A stretch of 25,798 nucleotides of DNA from a virus: positions 1 to 25,798 of IMG/VR virus record IMGVR_UViG_3300042905_004038, one strand, 5' to 3'. How positions within the stretch are numbered: the first letter of the stretch is position 1; every line of letters begins with the position of its first letter. Shown one piece after another: positions 14,674-22,274 of this stretch. A program made the position numbers and the translations under genes. The notes beneath the pieces are model-generated. The model was not told where the DNA came from, did not search any database, and saw nothing but the letters and a program-made list of their open reading frames with translations.

Positions 14674-15799
14674 TCAATTAGAACTAAAAATTATTTGTGA
14701 TCAATTATGTGATAAGATAGATGATTTATTATCTCATTTTAATATTGATTATAAACACACAAATAGTTCTATGATTTCTATGACCTGTCCTATTCATGGT
14801 GGAGATAATCCAACCGCATTAAATATTTATCATGAGGGAGATAATTATAGAGGTAATTGGAAATGCAGAACTCATGGGTGTGAAAAATTTTTCAAGGAGT
14901 CTATTTTAGGTTTTATTAGAGGAATAATTTCTAATAGAAAATATAAATGGGGTGAATCTGGAGATAAAACCGCATCTTTCTATGAAGCAATAAACTTTGC
15001 TGAAAAGTTTTTAGGAAATAGTATTGCAGAAATAAAAATTGATTATCAAACTGAAGATAAAAAATCTTTTACTAGAATTATAGAAAAGATACATAATAAC
15101 AGTAATACTGATACTGTTCCTAGTTTAACTAGAGATGTTGTTCGTAGTCATTTAAAAATACCATCACAATATTACATAAATCGTGGGTATTCGTCAGATG
15201 TTCTGGTTAAATACGATGTTGGTCTATGCGACAGACCAAATAAAGAAATGTCTAATAGGGTCGTAGCGCCCGTATACGACATTACTGGGCAGTATGTTGT
15301 TGGATGTACTGGTCGTTCAATATTTGAAAAATGCGGCGAATGCAAATATCATCATGACCACAACCATTCGTGTCCTTCCAAAGAAGAAGGTTATAAATAT
15401 AGCAAGTGGAAACATAGTAATGGATTTAAGTGTCAAAATCATTTATATAATTTATGGTTTTCAAAAGAATATATCAAAAAAGACCATATTGTAATTATAG
15501 TAGAGAGTCCTGGAAACGTATGGAGATTAGAGGAAAACGATATACATAACAGCGTAGCCATTTTTGGCTCTTCTATGAGCGACAGACAAAAACTACTATT
15601 AGATAGTTCTGGCGCTATGAAAATAGTAATTTTAACAGATAATGATGATGCTGGTAAGAAAGCAGCAGAAAACATTATTGAAAAATGTCAAAAAACCTAT
15701 CAAATATATACGCCAACCATATCTAAATCTGATATTGGCGAAATGACAAGTGATGAAATCAACAAACAAATTAAAGAGTATTTAAAGAGTATAACATGA
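14624..15799 (+). CDS. DNA primase, CHC2 zinc finger and TOPRIM domain
   Basis: The enzyme makes RNA primers for the helicase-driven fork. A zinc-binding segment (CPIHGGDNP then WKCRTHGCEKFF, about residues 56-85) resembles the CHC2 finger of DnaG-type primases. A TOPRIM domain follows: VIIVESPGNVWRLEEN supplies the catalytic Glu (about residue 293), and ILTDNDDAGKKAAE supplies the metal-binding DxD-like pair (about residue 340). Between them lies a second cysteine/histidine-rich insert (CGECKYHHDHNHSC) that may bind zinc. The start is uncertain: ATG 14606, ATG 14624 and TTG 14639 are in frame, and none has a strong ribosome-binding site. All overlap the helicase end. The gene joins the kinase by an ATGA junction. 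Confidence 0.83.
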   Translation: MKNLTLRTTTKPYRSYNQLELKIICDQLCDKIDDLLSHFNIDYKHTNSSMISMTCPIHGGDNPTALNIYHEGDNYRGNWKCRTHGCEKFFKESILGFIRGIISNRKYKWGESGDKTASFYEAINFAEKFLGNSIAEIKIDYQTEDKKSFTRIIEKIHNNSNTDTVPSLTRDVVRSHLKIPSQYYINRGYSSDVLVKYDVGLCDRPNKEMSNRVVAPVYDITGQYVVGCTGRSIFEKCGECKYHHDHNHSCPSKEEGYKYSKWKHSNGFKCQNHLYNLWFSKEYIKKDHIVIIVESPGNVWRLEENDIHNSVAIFGSSMSDRQKLLLDSSGAMKIVILTDNDDAGKKAAENIIEKCQKTYQIYTPTISKSDIGEMTSDEINKQIKEYLKSIT

Positions 15800-16383
15800 C
15801 AAAAATTATTGCTTTCGCTGGCAGAAAACAGTCAGGCAAAACAACTTGTTCAGAATTTGTTGCCAATATAGTTACTGGTAACTTATTGGGAGATGTAAAA
15901 ATATATAATTTTGCTGATCCACTAAAACAAGATATTTGTATAAATATACTAGGATTAACATATGATCAGTGTTATGGTTCTGATGAATCAAAAAATGAAC
16001 TAGTAAACTGTTTTTGGGATAATAAACAATTAACGGCCAGAGAAGTTATGCAAATGGTTGGAACAGATATGTTTAGGGCGATGCAAACGAATGTATGGTC
16101 TAGTGCTACTGTCAGAAAAATACAGCAAGAAAAACCAACTGTCGCAATTATTGCTGATTGTAGATTTCCTAATGAAGTAGATGCAATAAAAGAAGTTGGA
16201 GGTCTTGTTATTAAATTAACTAGAAATCCATACAATTCTGATCATTTAAGTGAGATGGCTTTAGATGATAATAAATATAATCAGAATAATTTTGATCTTG
16301 TAGTTGATAATAGATATTTAAATATTGGAGAACAAAATAAAATAATATACAATTTTCTCACACAACATAAGGTGATATCATAA
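15796..16383 (+). CDS. Deoxynucleoside monophosphate kinase
   Basis: It should phosphorylate dNMPs to dNDPs, as phage T4 gp1-type kinases do, linking the deaminase and reductase steps to dNTP supply. The 195-residue protein opens with a P-loop, GRKQSGKTT (residues 9-17), continues with FADPLKQDICINILGL and ARevMQMVGTDMFR-like substrate segments, and has IADCRFPNEVDAI (about residues 118-130), a signature of phage and related dNMP kinases. It starts in an ATGA overlap with the primase. Its TAA overlaps the presumed AUU start of the next gene. No truncation is seen. Confidence 0.85.
   Translation: MTKIIAFAGRKQSGKTTCSEFVANIVTGNLLGDVKIYNFADPLKQDICINILGLTYDQCYGSDESKNELVNCFWDNKQLTAREVMQMVGTDMFRAMQTNVWSSATVRKIQQEKPTVAIIADCRFPNEVDAIKEVGGLVIKLTRNPYNSDHLSEMALDDNKYNQNNFDLVVDNRYLNIGEQNKIIYNFLTQHKVIS
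16369..16376 (+). promoter_or_regulatory. Shine-Dalgarno site supporting an AUU start
   Basis: AAGGTGAT matches the anti-Shine-Dalgarno end of 16S rRNA (TAAGGAGGTGATC with part missing). It lies six bases before ATT 16383, which overlaps the TAA of the kinase gene. It is placed for AUU 16383 or 16386 and is far from ATG 16425. Confidence 0.5.
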
Positions 16384-17423
16384 TTATTACTTACTTTAGA
16401 TCATCTAGTTATAATACGCACAATATGTGCGAACAGCAATATTTTTTCGAATATGTTTTAGGATGGAGGGGTCCGTCTAATAAAAAGGCGGATAAAGGAA
16501 CGATAGTTCATAAAGTTTTAGAAATTCTAGCCGTTATACAACAAGGAGTTCAAAATGATGAAAAAACTGTTGAAGATGATATACTTGGTAATATTAATGT
16601 TAATAAATATAATTTAAATACTATTATAGAAAAAGTATATAATTATTATTCTAAACAATTTTCCCATCATACATGGGAAATTAAAGATTATAAAGATTGT
16701 CATAGCTGGGTATATAAGGCCATATCTCATAATGGAGGAATGTTTGATCCAAGAAATAGAATCATAGTGTGTCCAGAACAAAAGTTTGATATAGAAATTA
16801 AAAAACCATGGTCTAAATACTCTTTCAAATTAAAAGATGAAACTATTAGTGGTAATTTAGCAATTAAGGGAACGATAGATCTAATTACTAAAATAGATGA
16901 TAATACATATGAAATTGTAGATTGGAAAACTGGTCGTAGATTAGATTGGGCCACAGGACAAGAAAAGACACAGGAAAAGCTAGAAAAAGATCCTCAGCTT
17001 AAAATTTATCATTATGCATTAAAGCAATTATATCCTCATATAGATAATGTTATTGTAACAATCTATTTTATTAATGATGGTGGTCCATACTCTATATGTT
17101 TTAATAATTCTGACCTAAAAAGCACAGAAAATATGCTAAAAGATAAATATGAAATTATTAAAAAAACCACCAAACCTAGACTCAATAAAACATGGATGTG
17201 CAATAAGCTATGTCATTTTGGTAAAACATCTTTTGAAAATACTCATATCCCAACCATTACTGAATACAGAGACAACCAAACAGTTGCTAAAAATAATATA
17301 ATGACCAAATGTGAACAGATTAAACACGATATAGATGTTAAAGGAATGGATGTTGTTGTTGACGAATACACTTTTCCCGGTTATACTGTATCGGCATACA
17401 AAGCACCGGGCAGCGTTGAATAA
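16383..17423 (+). CDS. Cas4/RecB-like PD-(D/E)XK nuclease, probable AUU start
   Basis: The protein carries the RecB/Cas4 nuclease motifs: KGTIVHKVLEIL (motif I His), IKGTIDLITK and EIVDWKTGR (the D...D-x-K core), and QLKIYHYALKQLY (motif with Gln and Tyr). The first ATG is at 16425, but the frame is open back to 16371 and encodes ITYFRSSSYNTHN, which fits the usual N-terminal Ser-rich start before the conserved MCEQQYFFEYV block. This suggests a start at ATT 16383, giving 346 residues. Cysteines at MCEQ, WMCNKLC and TKCEQ could bind an iron-sulfur cluster as in Cas4/AddB, but their spacing differs from the standard pattern. It likely acts as an exonuclease or nuclease-helper in replication or recombination. 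The end of the gene contains the polymerase promoter. Confidence 0.75.
   Translation: MITYFRSSSYNTHNMCEQQYFFEYVLGWRGPSNKKADKGTIVHKVLEILAVIQQGVQNDEKTVEDDILGNINVNKYNLNTIIEKVYNYYSKQFSHHTWEIKDYKDCHSWVYKAISHNGGMFDPRNRIIVCPEQKFDIEIKKPWSKYSFKLKDETISGNLAIKGTIDLITKIDDNTYEIVDWKTGRRLDWATGQEKTQEKLEKDPQLKIYHYALKQLYPHIDNVIVTIYFINDGGPYSICFNNSDLKSTENMLKDKYEIIKKTTKPRLNKTWMCNKLCHFGKTSFENTHIPTITEYRDNQTVAKNNIMTKCEQIKHDIDVKGMDVVVDEYTFPGYTVSAYKAPGSVE
17359..17387 (+). promoter_or_regulatory. Sigma-70 type promoter for the polymerase block
   Basis: TTGACG (5 of 6), a 17-base spacer and TATACT (5 of 6) lie within the last codons of the Cas4-like gene. The predicted start near 17394 would give a leader of about 57 bases before ATG 17451, with AAGGAG at 17437-17442. 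Read from sequence only. Confidence 0.5.
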
Positions 17424-17436
17424 TTTTAAGAAAAGA

Positions 17437-17442
17437 AAGGAG
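17437..17442 (+). promoter_or_regulatory. Ribosome-binding site deciding the polymerase start
   Basis: AAGGAG lies eight bases before ATG 17451. That ATG opens a 14-codon reading frame (MDMTKTYVPLHVHS) ending in TAA, which carries the HxH motif of the polymerase PHP domain but is not in frame with the rest of the polymerase. Its good placement shows translation is meant to begin here. Confidence 0.65.
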
Positions 17443-17450
17443 ACAAATAG

Positions 17451-19351
17451 ATGGATATGACAAAGACTTATGTGCCTTTGCATGTCCATTCCTAACGACT
17501 CATTACTCGTTATTGGATGGATTGTCTAAACCACATCAAATCGCTAATAGGTGTCTAGAAATAGGTGCAACTTCTTGCGCATTAACAGATCATGGTTCTA
17601 TTTCTGGAGCTATACAATTTTATTCTGAAATGAATAAAAAAGGAATTAAACCAATCTTAGGCTGTGAAATATATGTTTGTGATCAAGACGCATCTATAAA
17701 AACCAAAGAAAATGGTAAATTAAGTCATTTGCTAATACTAGCTAAAAATCTTAATGGATGGAAAGATTTGATAAAAGTTATTTCTATTTCTAATTATGGA
17801 GATAATTTTTATAAGAAACCAAGATTAGATCTAGATACTTTAGGATCAATCATTAGTAAAAATATGCTTTGTATCACTGGTCATCTAGGATCATCTTTAG
17901 CTAATACTATACTTGACAATGATCACATATCTTCAGATAGTCATAAGAATAGTAATAATCATCTAAATAAATTGATAGATGTTTTTGGTAGAGAAAATAT
18001 ATTTTTAGAATCTCAACTAATAGACCAAGAAAATTTACCTATTCAGGTACCACTAACTTCTTATATTAGGGATCTTGCTAAAAAATTTGGAATAAAAGTA
18101 ATCTGTACTCCTGATGCTCATTATTGTAGAAAAGAGGATGCTGTTGATCAGAGAATTTTATTATGTAATAATTTAAAAACAACACTATCTGAAATTAACA
18201 GAAAATTAGATAATGATGATGATGTTGGTATGAGTTGCTTTTTTACATCTGATAATTTTCATATTCCTACTTTTGAAGAAATGAAAAGTCTTCATACAGA
18301 AGAAGAGATCCAGAACACATTATTCGCATCATCAATGTGTGAAGAGTATGATATTATGAGTAAGCCTATGCTTCCACCATTTGATTATCCAAAATCATAT
18401 GATTCGGATGATGAATATGTTAGACAATTATGTAGAAACGGATGGAAACAAAAACTATCTGGCAATATAACTAAAGAGCAAGAAAATATTTATGCAGATA
18501 GAATAAAATATGAATTGGGTGTTTTACAAGGCGCCGGGTTATCAAGTTATTTTCTAATTGTTAACGATATTGTTAACTATGTAAAAGATAACAACTGGTT
18601 GCCGGGTCCGGGAAGAGGTAGTGCTGCTGGATGTTTAGTTTCTTATTTATTAGGAATAACATCTATAGATCCTATTAAATATAATCTTATGTTTGATAGA
18701 TTTTATAATGCTGGTAGAAATACCAAGGATAGAATTAGTATGCCAGATATTGATATCGATGTGCCAATTAATAAAAGGGAAGATATTATAAATTATATAA
18801 AAAATAAATATGGTCACAAAAAAGTCTCACAAATGATTACTTTTAATACGATGAAAGGTCGTGGTGCATTAAAAGATGTTTTGAGAGCATATGGAAATGT
18901 ATCTTTTGATGAGATGAATAAGATTACTAAATTTATACCGGACGAGGCTAAAATTGCTGATGAACTTCAAGAAATGAAAGAAGAATATGGAGAAGCATCA
19001 ATAATACAGTGGGCATTAGAAAATAATAGTAAAGATCTAAAAGAATGGTGTTATATAGGAGAAAATGATTCCTTAGAAGGACCACTTGCCAAAAGATTTG
19101 AACAGGCTATTAGATTAGAAGGCACTAAATCTAATCAATCAAAACATGCTGCCGGAGTTGTTATAGCGTCTAATGATCTAGAAAATATTTGTCCTATGGT
19201 TTATGACACTAAAAATAAACAACCGATTGCTGGTATGGAAATGCAAGATTTAGAAAGTATTGGTATAATTAAGTTTGATGTATTGGGTGTAGCAATGTTA
19301 GATAAAATTATGGATATTTCTTCCACGCTAAAGATAGGAGATAGTTTATGA
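17451..19351 (+). CDS. dnaE: DNA polymerase III alpha subunit, N-terminal half, interrupted by a frame change at 17490-17501
   Basis: This half holds the PHP domain and palm of a bacterial-type replicative polymerase. Codons from 17451 read MDMTKTYVPLHVHS, then TAA at 17493. The rest continues in the -1 frame: HYSLLDGLSKP (17501 on), with TDHGS, PILGCEIYV and CTPDAHY completing PHP. Removing eight bases would give a perfect HVHSHYSLLDG; a -1 slip would give HVHSLTTHYSLLDG. The alternative start TTG 17513 lacks the HxH ligands. The catalytic motif MPDIDID (D412 and D414 counted from TTG) and the third aspartate KFD (D589) are present. Thumb and palm segments including GPGRGSAAG and KSNQSKHAAGVV lie between. 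The gene ends 23 residues after D589, so fingers and the C-terminus are missing; these are in the gene at 20207. Confidence 0.8.
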
Positions 19352-19527
19352 AATTTTATGAAATTCCATTAGATGTGAAGTTTAGAGTACTAGCAACAAA
19401 TGAAGAATATAAAAAAATCAAAGAAGAGAGAATAACTTGTTGCAAAGTTAAGCATAATGCAATAAGGCTTAGTAATAATGAACATGTTGTGATCAAACCT
19501 ATGGAACAAGTAGAGGTTATTAATTAA
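19348..19527 (+). CDS. Small hypothetical protein between polymerase halves
   Basis: This 59-residue ORF lies between the N-terminal polymerase half (ATGA overlap) and the exonuclease (TAATG junction), so it is tightly coupled on both sides. Its sequence (MKFYEIPLDVKFRVLATNEE, then CCKVKHNAIRLSNNEHVVIK) suggests a small beta-rich fold with two adjacent cysteines and no membrane segment. The junctions and the lack of a stop over 59 codons support it as a real gene. I recognise no family. It might be a subunit or linker of the polymerase complex, but this rests only on position. Confidence 0.6.
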   Translation: MKFYEIPLDVKFRVLATNEEYKKIKEERITCCKVKHNAIRLSNNEHVVIKPMEQVEVIN

Positions 19528-20210
19528 TGGCTAACAAAAAAATATGCGTATTTGATTTTGAGACCGATGGTAAAAATCCACACGAATGTAGTCCAGTACA
19601 ATTAGCGTGTGTTATGATTGATCCAATTAAATTAGAAATTATAAAAGATTCAGAATTTAATATTAATCTAAGACCAGAACTTTTAGAAAAAAATATAGAT
19701 CATCAATATGATAATGATATACTAGATTTTCATGCTAAAGTCAAAGGATGCTCTCAATCAGATATTCTAGAGCTATGGAAAACTTATCCAAAGCAAGAAC
19801 AATCATGGAAACAATTTACCAATTACTTGGATAAGTATCATTGTAGATCAACAAAGAAAAATGAATTTTCTGCACCAATTGCTGCCGGATACAATATACA
19901 TAGGTTTGATCTTGTTATAGTTAATAGATTAAGCCAAAAATATAAAAATACAAATAAAGAAAATTATAGTAATATATTTTATCCAAGAGACGTTTTAGAT
20001 ATTATGAATTTAATTTTTTATTGGTTTGAAAATATAGATAAAATTAAGAGTTATTCATTAGATAATATTAGAGATTATCTAGGAATAGATAAATCTGGAG
20101 CACATGATGCGTTAAAGGATGTGAAGGACTGTGCTAATATTTTGATACGTTTTTTGAAATTACATCGTAATTTATCACCAAAAGTTAATTTTGAGAATTC
20201 ATTTAAATGA
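19527..20210 (+). CDS. DnaQ-like DEDDh 3'-5' exonuclease
   Basis: It should proofread for the polymerase, removing mispaired 3' nucleotides with two metal ions. The 227-residue protein has the DEDDh motifs: ExoI ICVFDFETDG (Asp10 and Glu12), ExoII AAGYNIHRFDLVIVNR with the second aspartate, and ExoIII GAHDALKDVKDC with the His and last Asp. It lies between the two halves of the polymerase, so translation of all three is coupled (TAATG before, ATGA after). Residues beyond the exonuclease fold are few, so no beta-clamp or polymerase-binding tail is obvious. In Gram-positive PolC the exonuclease is a domain inserted within the polymerase; here it is a separate gene at the split. Confidence 0.88.
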   Translation: MANKKICVFDFETDGKNPHECSPVQLACVMIDPIKLEIIKDSEFNINLRPELLEKNIDHQYDNDILDFHAKVKGCSQSDILELWKTYPKQEQSWKQFTNYLDKYHCRSTKKNEFSAPIAAGYNIHRFDLVIVNRLSQKYKNTNKENYSNIFYPRDVLDIMNLIFYWFENIDKIKSYSLDNIRDYLGIDKSGAHDALKDVKDCANILIRFLKLHRNLSPKVNFENSFK

Positions 20211-21805
20211 AAAATATAAAATATTCTTGTGGTTGTCAGTTCGATAGAACCGATGATGGTGTTGAGTTTAATCCAGATATTAGCAAATTAAATTTATCGT
20301 GTTCAAAAACATGGAATTTAATTTCTGATGGTAATACTAAAGGATGTTTTCAATTAGAAAGCAGACTTGGTAAAACAATGGCAAAAAAACTCAAACCAAC
20401 AAATATAGAGCAATTAGCAGCACTAATTAGCATCATGAGGCCCGGTTGTTTAGAAGCAATTAGAGATGGGAAAAGTGTTAGCAATCACTATATAGATAAA
20501 AAGAATGGTGAAGAATCAGTAGATTATTTTCACGATGCTCTTGAACCGATATTATCTAATACATACGGAGAGATGGTTTATCAAGAACAGGCTATGGAAA
20601 TAGCTAAAGAATTAGCTGGTTTTGATTTGCAAGAAGCAGATATGTTAAGAAAAGCTATTGGTAAGAAAAAACCAGAAGAAATGTCTAAGCTTAAATCTAA
20701 ATTTATAAATGGTTGTCTAGAAACCAAAATAATTAGTCAGAATCAAGCAGAAGAAATTTTTAACTGGATTGAAAAAAGCCAAAGATATTCTTTTAATAAA
20801 AGTCATGCTGTAAGTTATGCTATTAATGCATATTTATCTGCATATTGTAAGGCACATTTTCCAAGAATATTTTTTAATTCCTATCTTAGATTTGCTAAAG
20901 ATAAAATTGATCCTCAAGCAGAAATTAAAGAGTTGATACAAAATGCTAATGAGATGAATGTAACTGTTAAACCTCCTGATTTTAGACTCCTGAATAAATA
21001 TTTTATATTAAAAAACAAATCTATTTATTTTGGCTTAACAGACATAAAGGGTGTTGGAGATTCTGTATTTGATAAAATGACTAATTTAGTAGCTCAAAAT
21101 AATATGGATTTAAATACCTCATCGTGGTATGATATATTAATTAAAATTCTACTAAAAATTAATAGCACAGCATCCAAAGCATTAATCTCTGTTGGTGCAT
21201 TTGATCATTTTGGTAAATCTAGAAATAAATTAATTTTTGAATATACATTACTATCAGAATTAACAGACAAAGAATTACAATTTATATCAAATAATATTTG
21301 TGGTTCTCTATATGATATGTTTGTACTACTAATGAAAATGCCTAGACTATCAGTAAAACGTAAAGATATTATACAAAATCTTATGCAGACTATTAATAGA
21401 CCGCCTTATAGTTTAGATGATACTATAGAGTGGTTATCTGATACAGAATATTCATTATTGGGATATTCAGTTACTTGTTCAAAAATAGATATGTATGATA
21501 TCAATATGACTAATTGTAGTTGTAGAGACTTCAAAAGTCCTACTGTTAATAATGCAATATTAGCATGTGAAATAGAAAATATCAATATTGTAAAAACAAA
21601 GAGTGGAGCTAAACCGGGAGCAGAAATGTCTTTTATTACTGGTTCTGATAATACTGGTTGTTTGGATTCAATAATCTTTTTTCCAGACCAATATGCTAAA
21701 TATAAAAATGCTTTGTTTGTTGGTAATGTTGTTATACTGTCGGGAAACAAAAGTAAAACAAAAGATGGATTGATAGTTGATAAGTTGTATCTACCGAAAG
21801 CTTGA
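20207..21805 (+). CDS. dnaE: DNA polymerase III alpha subunit, C-terminal half
   Basis: This 532-residue gene supplies the fingers and C-terminal domains missing from the gene at 17451. A short cysteine-containing start (MKNIKYSCGCQFDR) is followed by DISKLNLSCSKTWNLISDGN, CFQLES and MRPGCLEA (about residues 44-80), matching the start of the fingers in DnaE. GEMVYQEQAMEIAKELAGFD, AIGKKKPEEM (about 150-160) and YSFNKSHAVSYAINAYLSAY continue the fingers. GLTDIKGVGDSVF is the helix-hairpin-helix. The last 90 residues look like an OB fold (IENINIVKTKSGAK to LIVDKLYLPKA). No intein C-terminal motif is present. The start overlaps the exonuclease (ATGA). The two halves presumably assemble to one enzyme; neither alone has all elements. 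Confidence 0.9.
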   Translation: MKNIKYSCGCQFDRTDDGVEFNPDISKLNLSCSKTWNLISDGNTKGCFQLESRLGKTMAKKLKPTNIEQLAALISIMRPGCLEAIRDGKSVSNHYIDKKNGEESVDYFHDALEPILSNTYGEMVYQEQAMEIAKELAGFDLQEADMLRKAIGKKKPEEMSKLKSKFINGCLETKIISQNQAEEIFNWIEKSQRYSFNKSHAVSYAINAYLSAYCKAHFPRIFFNSYLRFAKDKIDPQAEIKELIQNANEMNVTVKPPDFRLLNKYFILKNKSIYFGLTDIKGVGDSVFDKMTNLVAQNNMDLNTSSWYDILIKILLKINSTASKALISVGAFDHFGKSRNKLIFEYTLLSELTDKELQFISNNICGSLYDMFVLLMKMPRLSVKRKDIIQNLMQTINRPPYSLDDTIEWLSDTEYSLLGYSVTCSKIDMYDINMTNCSCRDFKSPTVNNAILACEIENINIVKTKSGAKPGAEMSFITGSDNTGCLDSIIFFPDQYAKYKNALFVGNVVILSGNKSKTKDGLIVDKLYLPKA

Positions 21806-21829
21806 CAAAACCCAGGTTTTCGGTACAAT
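21802..21829 (+). promoter_or_regulatory. Sigma-70 type promoter for ssb
   Basis: TTGACA, a 16-base spacer and TACAAT (5 of 6) start right at the polymerase TGA. The expected start is near 21836. A perfect inverted repeat, AAAACC-CA-GGTTTT (21807-21820), falls within the spacer. AAGGAG at 21857-21862, nine bases before the ATG, completes the ssb start region. This is the strongest promoter match in the window. Confidence 0.65.
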
Positions 21830-21850
21830 AAGGTTGTTGGTTTTGGTACT
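21815..21850 (+). repeat. Imperfect direct repeat around the ssb promoter
   Basis: GGTTTTCGGTAC (21815-21826) and GGTTTTGGTACT (21839-21850) are near-identical, differing by one inserted base, with starts 24 bases apart. The first overlaps the -10, and the second lies downstream of the predicted transcription start. Positions fit two operator half-sites for a repressor (possibly SSB or another phage regulator) but no binding protein is known. Confidence 0.35.
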
Positions 21851-21871
21851 TTAAACAAGGAGATTTGTAAA

Positions 21872-22249
21872 ATGAATATTGTTATACTTAGAGGCAATTT
21901 GACTCGTGATCCAGAACTAAGAGTTATTAATAACGGAGAAAAACAAACATCTGTTGTTAATTTTACAGTAGCAACTTCACGAGAGTTTACTAGGGCAAAT
22001 GGTACAAAGGATAAGATTACATCTTTTATACCTTGCGAAGCATGGGATAGTGGAGCAGAGACCATACATTCATCTTTTAAGAAGGGTGATTTGGTTCTTG
22101 TTGAGGGTTCTTTAAGAAACGATACCTGGGAGAAGGACGGCGTTAAGCATAATTCTCTAAAGATCAGAGTTAATAACTTTTCTAAAATCACAAAGTTGAA
22201 GAAAAGATCAGAAGAAGAAACTAAGCAATTAGAAAACGTTGCATTCTGA
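21872..22249 (+). CDS. ssb: Single-stranded DNA-binding protein
   Basis: The 125-residue protein covers single-stranded DNA at the fork and in recombination. The OB-fold pattern of bacterial SSB is present: MNIVILRGNLTRDPELR at the start, SVVNFTVATSREF in the middle, FIPCEAWDSGAE, then KKGDLVLVEGSLRNDTW. The C-terminus is short and lacks the classical DDDIPF tip, ending in acidic SEEETKQLENVAF with a terminal Phe. It has its own promoter and a strong ribosome-binding site, so it is probably highly expressed. Its codon use (GAG, AAG, GAC, GGC) is slightly richer in G+C than its neighbours, in keeping with that. Confidence 0.93.
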   Translation: MNIVILRGNLTRDPELRVINNGEKQTSVVNFTVATSREFTRANGTKDKITSFIPCEAWDSGAETIHSSFKKGDLVLVEGSLRNDTWEKDGVKHNSLKIRVNNFSKITKLKKRSEEETKQLENVAF

Positions 22250-22274
22250 ATATAACGACAGGATTCTCTAGTAT

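Noticed and set aside
15294-15494. 66-codon open frame in the primase region, plus strand
   Set aside because: It is a shadow of the primase in another frame with no start signal.
17487-17504. T4 gene 60-like translational bypass (take-off CAT 17487, landing CAT 17501) at the polymerase frame change
   Set aside because: Identical CAT codons exist, but the product would read HVHYSLLDG, dropping two residues of the HxHSxYSLLDG motif, and the stop does not directly follow the take-off codon.
17913-17941. TTGACA-17-GATAGT inside the polymerase N-terminal half
   Set aside because: The -10 lacks the first T, and no gene starts nearby.
19280-20300. Split intein or intein at the polymerase break
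   Set aside because: No intein N-terminal cysteine block follows the first half and no C-terminal HN motif precedes the second.
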